A DNA stretch of 5,554 nucleotides from Holosporaceae bacterium (lineage in GTDB: Bacteria > Pseudomonadota > Alphaproteobacteria > UBA3830). Location of the stretch: positions 1-5,554 of the forward strand of contig JAIRMS010000002.1 of NCBI GenBank assembly GCA_031258475.1, in the 5' to 3' direction. How positions within the stretch are numbered: the first letter of the stretch is position 1; each line of letters opens with the position of its first letter. The notes under the pieces were generated by a model, which searched no databases, was not told the origin of the DNA, and was given only the letters and a program-made list of their open reading frames with translations. Positions 1 through 5,500 of this stretch are shown piece after piece. The position numbers and the translations under genes are program-made.

Positions 1-51
1 TCGACGCATTGCCTCTGTCGTTGTGGCGCAACTGTGTAGTATTTGGCCCAT
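1..51 (-). CDS. IS481-type transposase, N-terminal fragment (cut by window edge)
   Basis: Seventeen codons are visible, reading MGQILHSCATTTEAMRR, and the frame is still open at position 1. The pattern MGQ-(I/V)-L-H-x-x-A-x-TTEA-x-RR is what I recall as the start of a group of IS481-family (DDE, integrase-core) transposases, in which a helix-turn-helix region follows. The ATG at 51-49 is preceded by a full AGGAGG Shine-Dalgarno at 61-56, spaced four bases, which fixes the start. A near-consensus -10 box lies further upstream. The catalytic DDE core is outside the window, so I cannot say whether the gene is intact. Family assignment rests on memory of the N-terminus only. Confidence 0.65.
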   Translation of the reverse strand, partial: MGQILHSCATTTEAMRR

Positions 52-76
52 AATGCCTCCTTTGCTTCCGGGCATA

Positions 77-105
77 ATATTATATCATTCCCAATCCCTC
101 CACAA
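77..105 (-). promoter_or_regulatory. Predicted promoter of the left IS transposase
   Basis: On the minus strand TTGTGG (105-100) is followed after 17 bases by TAATAT (82-77), or after 15 bases by a perfect TATAAT (84-79). The transcript would start close to position 70, just ahead of the AGGAGG and ATG of the transposase. Confidence 0.4.
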
Positions 106-119
106 TATGGGACCATACA

Positions 120-198
120 GTCCTCAGCGGAGGACCTTACTCCATCTTCACCGTGCCTTCTCTTGGCACACCACAAAATATCTTACGGCCTCCTGCCG
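120..198. repeat. Cluster of three short inverted repeats in the IS leader
   Basis: Three perfect small stems occur in a row: GTCCTC/GAGGAC at 120-125 and 130-135 with a 4-base loop; GTGCC/GGCAC at 153-157 and 165-169 with a 7-base loop; CGGC/GCCG at 186-189 and 195-198 with a 5-base loop. No T-tract follows any of them on either strand, so they are not classical terminators. They could be structure in the transposase leader or part of the IS end. Confidence 0.4.
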
Positions 199-225
199 AC
201 GTTTACATACATGAACAGGTCTAAT

Positions 226-2394
226 CTACAATCCCAATATTTGCCAGCCGGGATTTTCCACGTAGTTTTTAATATTCGATAGAAATTCCGATGCCTTGCG
301 GGTATCTGAGACTCTATGATCATAGGATAATGAAATATAAAGCATAGGCTTTATTTCCATGCCATTATCGGTGGCGACTGGGCGGTTGTGCATTTTATGA
401 ACGCTCAGGGTGGCGACCTGCGGAGGCGTCAATAGATCTGTTCCTATCAGCGAACCGTAAATTCCAGCATTAATTACCGTGAATGTCCCCCCTGAAACCT
501 CCTCTATCAATAAGGTTCCCTCCATTGCTCTCTTGGAAAGATGGATCATTGATTTTTCTATCTCCGCAATTGTGAGAGTATCGGCATGTCTAATGACCGG
601 CGCAGCGATTCCGTCGTTTCCACAGGTGATAATCGATATATCGAAATTATTTTTGTATATTATTTCATCGTTATAAATATGCGAATTGAAAACTCGATAT
701 TGCTTCAACGCCGCTATGCAAGCCGATATGAAAAACGGTGTAAATCCTAGCCTTGTGTGGTGCTTTTTTGAGAAAGCGATGCCAAAGGTTTTTTCCAAGG
801 CCAGGACTGCGCTCATGTCGACTTCGTTTGATACGGTTGAAATGACAGATGCGTCATAGGAGTTCTTCATTTTTTCAGATATGCGACGTCTCAGAGTATC
901 AGTTGGTTTGCTGTAATCTTCCGTAGACTCAAAAAAATTCGGACTGTTCAAATTATCCGCATATAACTCGGGAACGTTATCATTTTTTTCCGCACTGTTC
1001 AGGAGTCTTTTGATAATTTCAGCCTGTTCTTCTATTTGAGAATCTTTTTCGGATATGATCTTCCTGCACAAATCATTTTTGCCCTCGTTTTTTATGGCTC
1101 TAGCAACTTCGTTCTCCTGACGGAATTCATCATCGATTCTCTCTATTACTTCCGTTTCTTCAACCGCTTCTTCCATAAGACATCGCGATTCTCTTCCAAT
1201 TTCTTGCACTGTACTTTTTACCGCATTGCGAATATCTTGCTCCGCTTCCTTTCTGATCTCGTCGCTGACGGAATGCAGGACTGAATTTATTGCCTCTCGA
1301 ATTTTCTCATGGGCGGTTTTCAGAATTTGCTCCCTCAGAGACTCAGCCTCCCGGGAAGCCAACTGCGCGGTGGATTCTATTAATTCCTCTGCCTGCAGGC
1401 GGGATTTAATTTTCGCGTCTTTCACGACGTCCTTCACAATATCAGCGGATTCCTTGGCCGCATGCTTTTGAGCGGAATGGATAATATCTTTTTTGATCGC
1501 CTTGGCCTCATTTTTCGATTCGTTTATTGTTTCTTCAATAATTTCTTTTGAAAGTGATTCGGCTTTTTGCTTTGCTTCCTCCTTGGCACAAGCGACCGCA
1601 GCTTCGATCTCAGCCTCAGCTTTTTCTTTGGCTTCTTTTTTTGCGTTGTCGAGGATTTCTTTTCGGAGGCTTTCCGCTTCCTGTTTCGCTTTCTCTTTTG
1701 CCTCTTCTATCAATTTCGCTTTTGTGGCTTCAGCCTCCTGAATAGACCCCTGCACAATTTTTTGATGCATTTCTCCAGCGTCTTTGGTGGCTTTTTCTTC
1801 ATATTCTTTAAGAACTTTTACCTTTAGCTCTTCTGCCTGAATCAGCGCCAATTTTTGTGCTTCTTCGAGGATTTTTTCCTTCAATTTTAGAGCTTCTTCC
1901 CTTGCTTGACTTTCTGCGTTTTTAAGAATATTCAGGCATTTTTCCTCGGTATGTTCGGAAAAATCCTCGATTATTTCTTCAGAGACTTCTTCTCTGGATT
2001 TTTCATCCAAAGGAACTGAAAAACTGTACCCTCTGTTATCGACAGATTCCTCGGCGATTATTTCTTCCTCCTCAATCTGAGGAGCGATAATGGTGGATAT
2101 ATCTTCGGTTTCGTCTTTTTCGATATTTTGGGTAACATCTGGCATATCCGCGTTCAGATCCGTTTCTATGACGGCGATTTTAGTCCCCTGAGATATAATA
2201 TCTCCTTCCCTAACCAAAATTCTCGCCAATATGCAGTCATAGCTGGAAGTAATGCCGCATGCCACAGACGGAGTTTCCGCGTCTGCGATTATTTCATTTT
2301 TAGAAATTTTATCTCCGACATTCTTATACCATGAAGACAGAGTCACTTCGTCTGAAGAGTTATCAAAATTTGGAACTATAATATCTATACGCAT
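226..2394 (-). CDS. SucB-like 2-oxoacid dehydrogenase E2 protein with non-lipoylatable N-domain and long coiled coil
   Basis: 722 residues, against about 400 for a normal SucB. Residues 1-79 align without gaps to the SucB lipoyl domain, but the lysine motif ETDK reads ETPS (residues 40-43), so lipoate cannot be attached there. Residues 80-145 are an acidic linker. Residues 146-470 are Ala/Glu/Lys/Ile-rich with almost no Pro or Gly, a predicted long coiled coil with quasi-repeats such as AESLRKEIL (240), AESLSKEII (278) and AESLREQIL (350). No peripheral subunit-binding domain is seen. Residues 497-722 are the acyltransferase domain: TLRRRISEKM, NEVDMSAVLALEK, GGTFTV, and the active-site HRVSD (H693, D697), with the usual Gly after Asp replaced by Thr. 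The ATG has an AGGA nine bases upstream and lies 50 bases behind uppP. The family is clear. Function is not: transsuccinylase activity with lipoyl supplied in trans, or a structural role, are both possible. Confidence 0.9.
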   Translation of the reverse strand: MRIDIIVPNFDNSSDEVTLSSWYKNVGDKISKNEIIADAETPSVACGITSSYDCILARILVREGDIISQGTKIAVIETDLNADMPDVTQNIEKDETEDISTIIAPQIEEEEIIAEESVDNRGYSFSVPLDEKSREEVSEEIIEDFSEHTEEKCLNILKNAESQAREEALKLKEKILEEAQKLALIQAEELKVKVLKEYEEKATKDAGEMHQKIVQGSIQEAEATKAKLIEEAKEKAKQEAESLRKEILDNAKKEAKEKAEAEIEAAVACAKEEAKQKAESLSKEIIEETINESKNEAKAIKKDIIHSAQKHAAKESADIVKDVVKDAKIKSRLQAEELIESTAQLASREAESLREQILKTAHEKIREAINSVLHSVSDEIRKEAEQDIRNAVKSTVQEIGRESRCLMEEAVEETEVIERIDDEFRQENEVARAIKNEGKNDLCRKIISEKDSQIEEQAEIIKRLLNSAEKNDNVPELYADNLNSPNFFESTEDYSKPTDTLRRRISEKMKNSYDASVISTVSNEVDMSAVLALEKTFGIAFSKKHHTRLGFTPFFISACIAALKQYRVFNSHIYNDEIIYKNNFDISIITCGNDGIAAPVIRHADTLTIAEIEKSMIHLSKRAMEGTLLIEEVSGGTFTVINAGIYGSLIGTDLLTPPQVATLSVHKMHNRPVATDNGMEIKPMLYISLSYDHRVSDTRKASEFLSNIKNYVENPGWQILGL

Positions 2395-2397
2395 CGC

Positions 2398-2425
2398 TAA
2401 TTATCCTAATGTTCTTTGATAATTA
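2398..2425 (-). promoter_or_regulatory. Inverted repeat overlapping the Shine-Dalgarno of the E2-like gene
   Basis: In the 50-base gap between uppP and the E2-like gene, TAATTATC (2398-2405) is perfectly complementary to GATAATTA (2418-2425) across a 12-base loop. In the mRNA the second arm ends three bases before the ATG and contains half of the AGGA ribosome site (2407-2404). The stem is seven A-T pairs and one G-C, so it is weak. It could be a modest translational control hairpin or a protein operator; with no T-tract it is not a terminator. Confidence 0.35.
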
Positions 2426-2444
2426 AACAACAAAAATATTTTTT

Positions 2445-3236
2445 TTATATTAATTTGAGTAAAAAAATATGCGTTCCCAATAAAATTCTGTAGATTATTA
2501 TTGCCAGCAACGTATGGCTTTTTAAAAATTCAGTCATGAGTGACAGCGAGATCCATCCGGATATAAATGCAGAAAAACTTCCAACCACAACAATTGGCCA
2601 GCTTTCTACTAAAATTTCCCCTGTAAAGATTTTTGTTAGTTGTAAAAAACAGGCTCCGAGTACGGGAATAGTGGACAACATCATGCAGTATCTGAAACTT
2701 TCCTCCCGAGAATATTTCAAATACCTCATCATGGATAGACATATTCCCAGCCGACTAACACCGGGAATAAAAGACAGAGGCTGAACAAAGCCAATCAATA
2801 GACTATCTTTTCTAGAAATGTTTTTCCTGTGCGTCTGGCTTTGGTCGCAAAAATATAGAACGACACCGAACAAAATCAGCGCCCCTGCTAAAATTATTTC
2901 GGAATTAATGCTTATATTGAAAACAATTTCCAATATTCCAAAAACAGTTATGGTCGGCAGGCTCGACAGAAGAATCGTCACAAAAAAATATCTGCTTGTA
3001 GTTTTCCTATTTCCGATAAAATCAAGAGATCCAAGCAGCAGCTTCCACATTTGCTTTCTGAAAAAAATAATGATCGCCAGCAGAGTTCCGGAATTTAGGA
3101 AAATATCGAAAACCTTTTCATGATGAGAGATTCCGAACAATTTGGAGAAAATGGTCACGTGAGCAGACGAACTTACCGGCAGAAATTCGGTGATTCCTTG
3201 TACGGCTCCCAAAAAGATCGCCTGAAGAAAAGTCAT
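2445..3236 (-). CDS. uppP: Undecaprenyl-diphosphatase (UppP/BacA)
   Basis: An inner-membrane enzyme that removes a phosphate from undecaprenyl diphosphate to regenerate the C55 carrier used in peptidoglycan and surface polysaccharide synthesis; overproduction of the family gives bacitracin resistance. 263 residues, close to the 273 of E. coli UppP, and strongly hydrophobic with several membrane segments. The first signature is present as Q13-GIT-E17-FLPVSSSAH26, supplying the (E/Q)xxxE acid and the conserved His. The second signature reads PGVSRLG at 158-164: the catalytic Ser161 and Arg162 are kept, but the usual following Ser is Leu163. The ATG overlaps the accC stop as ATGA (3236-3233), with AAGGGA just upstream, so it is very likely translationally coupled to accC. 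Whether Leu163 lowers activity is unknown. Confidence 0.93.
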   Translation of the reverse strand: MTFLQAIFLGAVQGITEFLPVSSSAHVTIFSKLFGISHHEKVFDIFLNSGTLLAIIIFFRKQMWKLLLGSLDFIGNRKTTSRYFFVTILLSSLPTITVFGILEIVFNISINSEIILAGALILFGVVLYFCDQSQTHRKNISRKDSLLIGFVQPLSFIPGVSRLGICLSMMRYLKYSREESFRYCMMLSTIPVLGACFLQLTKIFTGEILVESWPIVVVGSFSAFISGWISLSLMTEFLKSHTLLAIIIYRILLGTHIFLLKLI

Positions 3237-4576
3237 GTATTTCCCTTATAAACCCTTTCCAGGAAATGAATGTCGAAATTTCCAGCAATTACATCGGGAT
3301 TGTTTGCAAGTTTCAGATGTAACGGGATAAGGGTGTCTATTCCATCTATAACGTATTCTCTTAGCGCTCTGCGAAGACTTGCCAGGCATTGCTCGCGGTC
3401 GTTGGCATGGACGATCAGCTTGGCGATTAGACTGTCGTAGTAGGGGGGCACTTTACAGCCATCGTATAATGCGCTATCGACTCTAACTCCGGGTCCACCT
3501 GGACAATGATAATTGGTAACCGTACCGGCAGATGGCATAAAAGTTTCTGAATTCTCTGCATTAATTCTGCATTCTATGGCGTGTCCACGAAATTTAACGT
3601 CATCCTGGGATATGGAAAGCCTGCGTCCTCCAGCGATAAGAATCTGTTCCCGAACGATATCGATTCCTGTTATAACCTCTGTGATCGGATGTTCCACCTG
3701 AATGCGAGTATTCATCTCGATGAAATACAAACGTTCATTTTCGTACAAAAATTCGAGGGTGCCGACTCCACAATATCCCAGTTCTCCAACTGCTCGAGCG
3801 ATTTTTCGTCCGAAATCATCTCTAAATTGTGGAGTTAAGACTGAACTCAGCGCCTCTTCCCAAACTTTTTGATTTCTTTTCTGTAGAGAACAATCTCTTT
3901 CCCCTAAATGAATGGCGTTTCCGAATTTATCTGCGATAATTTGAAACTCTATGTGGCGCGGATTGGCCAGATATTTTTCCAGATATACCTGATCGTTTCC
4001 AAAGGAAATTCCAGCCTCTCGGCGGGCAGTCTCATAGGCTTCTGCAAAATCTAGTCGAGAATTCGCGACTTTCATTCCGCGACCGCCGCCCCCACCGGCA
4101 GCTTTTATCAGGACTGGATATCCCATTTCATCCGCTATTTTTAGTGCCTTGTTGATATTGCTTACGGAACCGTCCGATCCTGGTACTATTTGTAATCCAA
4201 GGGAGGAAAAAGTCTTTTTAGCCGTTATTTTATCGCCCATCATGGCGATGTGATCAGCTTTTGGACCGATGAAAATCAGGCCGTGTTCCTCCACCATGTG
4301 AGAGAACGTGGAATTTTCGCTGAGAAAACCAAATCCCGGATGAATCGCATCCGCGCCGGAGATGCAGGCCGCCGAAATAACCGCCGGAATATTAAGATAG
4401 CTTTCGCGCGGTTGTGGAGGACCGACGCACACGCTTTCATCCGCCAATCTCACGTGCATCGCATCCGCATCTGCGGTGGAGTGAATGGCCACCGTTTGTA
4501 TTCCAAGATCTTTACACGCCCTCAAAACTCTAACGGCGATTTCGCCCCTATTGGCTATTAATACTTTTTTTATCAT
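3233..4576 (-). CDS. accC: Acetyl-CoA carboxylase, biotin carboxylase subunit
   Basis: Cytosolic ATP-grasp enzyme that carboxylates the biotin carried on AccB, using bicarbonate and ATP, as the first half-reaction of malonyl-CoA formation. 447 residues, nearly the E. coli length of 449, and collinear with it. Visible motifs: KVLIANRGEIAVR at the N-terminus, IHPGFGFLSEN (79-89), GPKADHIAMMGDK (105-116), the glycine-rich ATP loop GGGGGRGM (161-168), EKYL (200-203), RDCS (227-230), and the metal/bicarbonate segment EMNTRIQVEHP (287-297) with N289 and R291. Two normally conserved spots differ: the His of the RHQK motif is Asn235, and EEAPSP reads EEALSS (240-245). I start at ATG 4576 because MIKKVLIANRG matches the family; the preceding in-frame TTG at 4579 would add one residue. 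It follows accB by 15 bases. Confidence 0.95.
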   Translation of the reverse strand: MIKKVLIANRGEIAVRVLRACKDLGIQTVAIHSTADADAMHVRLADESVCVGPPQPRESYLNIPAVISAACISGADAIHPGFGFLSENSTFSHMVEEHGLIFIGPKADHIAMMGDKITAKKTFSSLGLQIVPGSDGSVSNINKALKIADEMGYPVLIKAAGGGGGRGMKVANSRLDFAEAYETARREAGISFGNDQVYLEKYLANPRHIEFQIIADKFGNAIHLGERDCSLQKRNQKVWEEALSSVLTPQFRDDFGRKIARAVGELGYCGVGTLEFLYENERLYFIEMNTRIQVEHPITEVITGIDIVREQILIAGGRRLSISQDDVKFRGHAIECRINAENSETFMPSAGTVTNYHCPGGPGVRVDSALYDGCKVPPYYDSLIAKLIVHANDREQCLASLRRALREYVIDGIDTLIPLHLKLANNPDVIAGNFDIHFLERVYKGNT

Positions 4577-4591
4577 CAAGATGTTTCCAAA

Positions 4592-5059
4592 TCATTCAAT
4601 GACAATGATCGGATCTCCGTACTCAACCGGTTGAGCATCCCTTACGAAAATGTACTTTACCATGCCGGAGCGAGGAGCCTTTATCATGTTCATAACCTTC
4701 ATGGCTTCGATTACAAATAGAGTCTGTCCCTGTGAAACTGATTCGCCGACCGAAACAAACGGACTGGCGTCCGGTCCTGGAGATAAATAGACCGTGCCGA
4801 CCATTTGAGCTTCAACAATCCCCGGATGGTTTTCCCAATTACCAAGTTTTGTCGTTCCTGACGCTGCAACAGCTGGCGTTTGATCCTGATTCGGTGACGA
4901 TGGTGCTTGTTGAGATGATGTTTGAACGGGAATAACAGCCTGCTGAACTGCGCGAGATACCTTGATTCTTAGAGAATCGACCTGATATTCAATCTCCGTT
5001 AGATCGGTTTCTCTCAGAAGCTCAGCCAGAGATCTGACCGCATCGGAGTCTATTTTCAC
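4592..5059 (-). CDS. accB: Acetyl-CoA carboxylase, biotin carboxyl carrier protein
   Basis: Carries biotin between biotin carboxylase (AccC) and the carboxyltransferase. From the GTG at 5059 it has 155 residues: a helical N-terminal part (KIDSDAVRSLAELLRETDL), a Pro/Ala/Gln/Ser-rich linker at about 37-75, then the biotinyl domain. That domain has the thumb SPGPDASPF (93-101), which distinguishes BCCP from lipoyl domains, and the biotinylation motif EAMKVMN with Lys121 (usually AMKMMN, so Val for Met after the Lys). The start is uncertain. The frame is open back to TTG 5092, directly behind a TAG and with no SD; a TTG at 5071 has GGAAAG upstream; GTG 5059 has GGA seven bases upstream and best matches where alphaproteobacterial homologues begin. 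There is no ATG option near the conserved N-terminus. Confidence 0.93.
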   Translation of the reverse strand: MKIDSDAVRSLAELLRETDLTEIEYQVDSLRIKVSRAVQQAVIPVQTSSQQAPSSPNQDQTPAVAASGTTKLGNWENHPGIVEAQMVGTVYLSPGPDASPFVSVGESVSQGQTLFVIEAMKVMNMIKAPRSGMVKYIFVRDAQPVEYGDPIIVIE

Positions 5060-5104
5060 ACGTTGATCCAAATCTATCTTTCCAAATTCCAACTAGGAAA
5101 CCAA

Positions 5105-5179
5105 TGGTGGGCGCAGCAGGGATCGAACCTACGACCACTACGATGTCAACGTAGTGCTCTACCTCTGAGCTATGCGCCC
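5105..5179 (-). tRNA. tRNA-Val (anticodon GAC)
   Basis: A 75-base cloverleaf reads from 5179 to 5105: acceptor GGGCGCA/TGCGCCC (7 bp), D arm GCTC/GAGC with AGAGGTA loop, anticodon stem CTACG/CGTAG with loop TTGACAT, five-base variable region TGGTC, T stem GTAGG/CCTGC (one T-G pair) with loop TTCGATC, discriminator A and an encoded CCA. Anticodon GAC reads the valine codons GUC and GUU. It lies 28 bases downstream of the predicted -10 box. The 3' end is only 12 bases before the longest possible accB frame, with no terminator between them, so the tRNA is probably cut out of the leader of the accBC transcript. Confidence 0.97.
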
Positions 5180-5197
5180 CGATGCCTTCCGAACAGA

Positions 5198-5226
5198 GGT
5201 ATATACCGTTTTGCCGAACTTTTCAA
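5198..5226 (-). promoter_or_regulatory. Predicted sigma70-type promoter for tRNA-Val and the accBC operon
   Basis: On the minus strand TTGAAA (5226-5221) and TATACC (5203-5198) are separated by exactly 17 bases. A start about seven bases downstream would give a tRNA leader of roughly a dozen bases. It is the best-placed promoter upstream of the tRNA, and it may drive everything down to the E2-like gene. An alternative -10 is TATATA (5205-5200) with a 15-base spacer. Confidence 0.6.
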
Positions 5227-5436
5227 GGGCAGATCGGCAATTCCGGAATATCGTATAAATTTTGCAGCGACGATGCGCTGGGACGTCTGAGCCGCTTTTG
5301 CTTCGCCAGCCATTTCCTCCGGTATAACATCCGAAATTTTGGGTTACTCCTGATGCTCTCTGCATCAGCTTTGAGATATTATCTCGCCAGATTGCGACGA
5401 AAAACTAAATGTTATTCTAAATACAAGGAAATGCTT
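5227..5436. other. Non-coding stretch between the accBC promoter and the right-hand IS
   Basis: About 210 bases with no recognisable gene. On the minus strand a 47-codon frame (5313-5170) has a GGAGG two bases before its ATG, but it runs through the tRNA promoter and ends inside the tRNA; I do not recognise the product. A 95-codon plus-strand frame across this area also resembles nothing known. A 7-bp hairpin (5350-5368) and a smaller one (5373-5385) are present. It may be the residue of a gene lost when the IS arrived, or simple leader and upstream sequence. Confidence 0.5.
5350..5385. repeat. Two adjacent hairpins upstream of the tRNA promoter
   Basis: CTGATGC (5350-5356) pairs perfectly with GCATCAG (5362-5368) around TCTCT. 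Five bases further on, GAGAT (5373-5377) pairs with ATCTC (5381-5385) around ATT. Neither has a following T-tract on either strand. They could be the remains of a terminator for a gene formerly upstream, or an operator. Confidence 0.35.
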
Positions 5437-5441
5437 AGGGC

Positions 5442-5470
5442 TTGTCGTCAGGAGAGGGATCTGATATGAT
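5442..5470 (+). promoter_or_regulatory. Predicted promoter of the right IS transposase
   Basis: TTGTCG (5442-5447) and TATGAT (5465-5470) are 17 bases apart, just ahead of the transposase SD. The -35 lies within the putative IS end, a common arrangement in insertion sequences. Confidence 0.45.
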
Positions 5471-5500
5471 AGCGTAGTTATTGTAGTATGGAGAATGGCT

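Larger units (their letters stand above)
1..207 (-). mobile_element. Partial insertion sequence (IS481-like), left part of window
   Basis: The stretch holds the transposase start, its SD and promoter, and a leader with several short hairpins. IS481 ends commonly begin with TGT; on the minus strand a TGTAAACG begins at position 207, only 18 bases after the stop codon of the E2-like gene, so this is a candidate outer end. The other end and the target duplication lie outside the window. The element appears to have landed just behind the E2-like gene without breaking it. The boundary is a guess; the existence of the element is better supported than its limits. Confidence 0.45.

Noticed and set aside
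120..198. Hairpin cluster as a rho-independent terminator or a structured intron end
   Set aside because: No T-tract follows any stem on either strand, and there is no reverse transcriptase or domain V-like hairpin in view.
23..282. Two plus-strand frames of 63 and 79 codons at the left edge
   Set aside because: They run antisense to the transposase start, its promoter and the 3' end of the E2-like gene; neither product resembles a known protein.
1036..1827. Several plus-strand frames of 80-86 codons opposite the coiled-coil part of the E2-like gene
   Set aside because: They are antisense to a long Ala/Glu/Lys-rich coding region, whose codon pattern leaves the opposite strand open and gives Phe/Ser/Leu-rich products with no recognisable domain or SD site.
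226..2394. E2-like gene as a pseudogene or misassembled fusion
   Set aside because: The frame is open for 722 codons, with an SD-supported start, coherent domains at both ends and a regular coiled coil between; a chance fusion would not usually keep a gapless lipoyl fold and a complete catalytic core.
2155..2394. N-terminal domain of the E2-like protein as a biotin-carrying domain tied to accBC
   Set aside because: It lacks the AMKM biotinylation motif and the BCCP thumb, and aligns better with SucB lipoyl domains.
5182..5469. Plus-strand 95-codon frame between the tRNA and the right IS
   Set aside because: It crosses the tRNA promoter and the IS boundary and promoter, its composition is not protein-like and no good SD precedes it.
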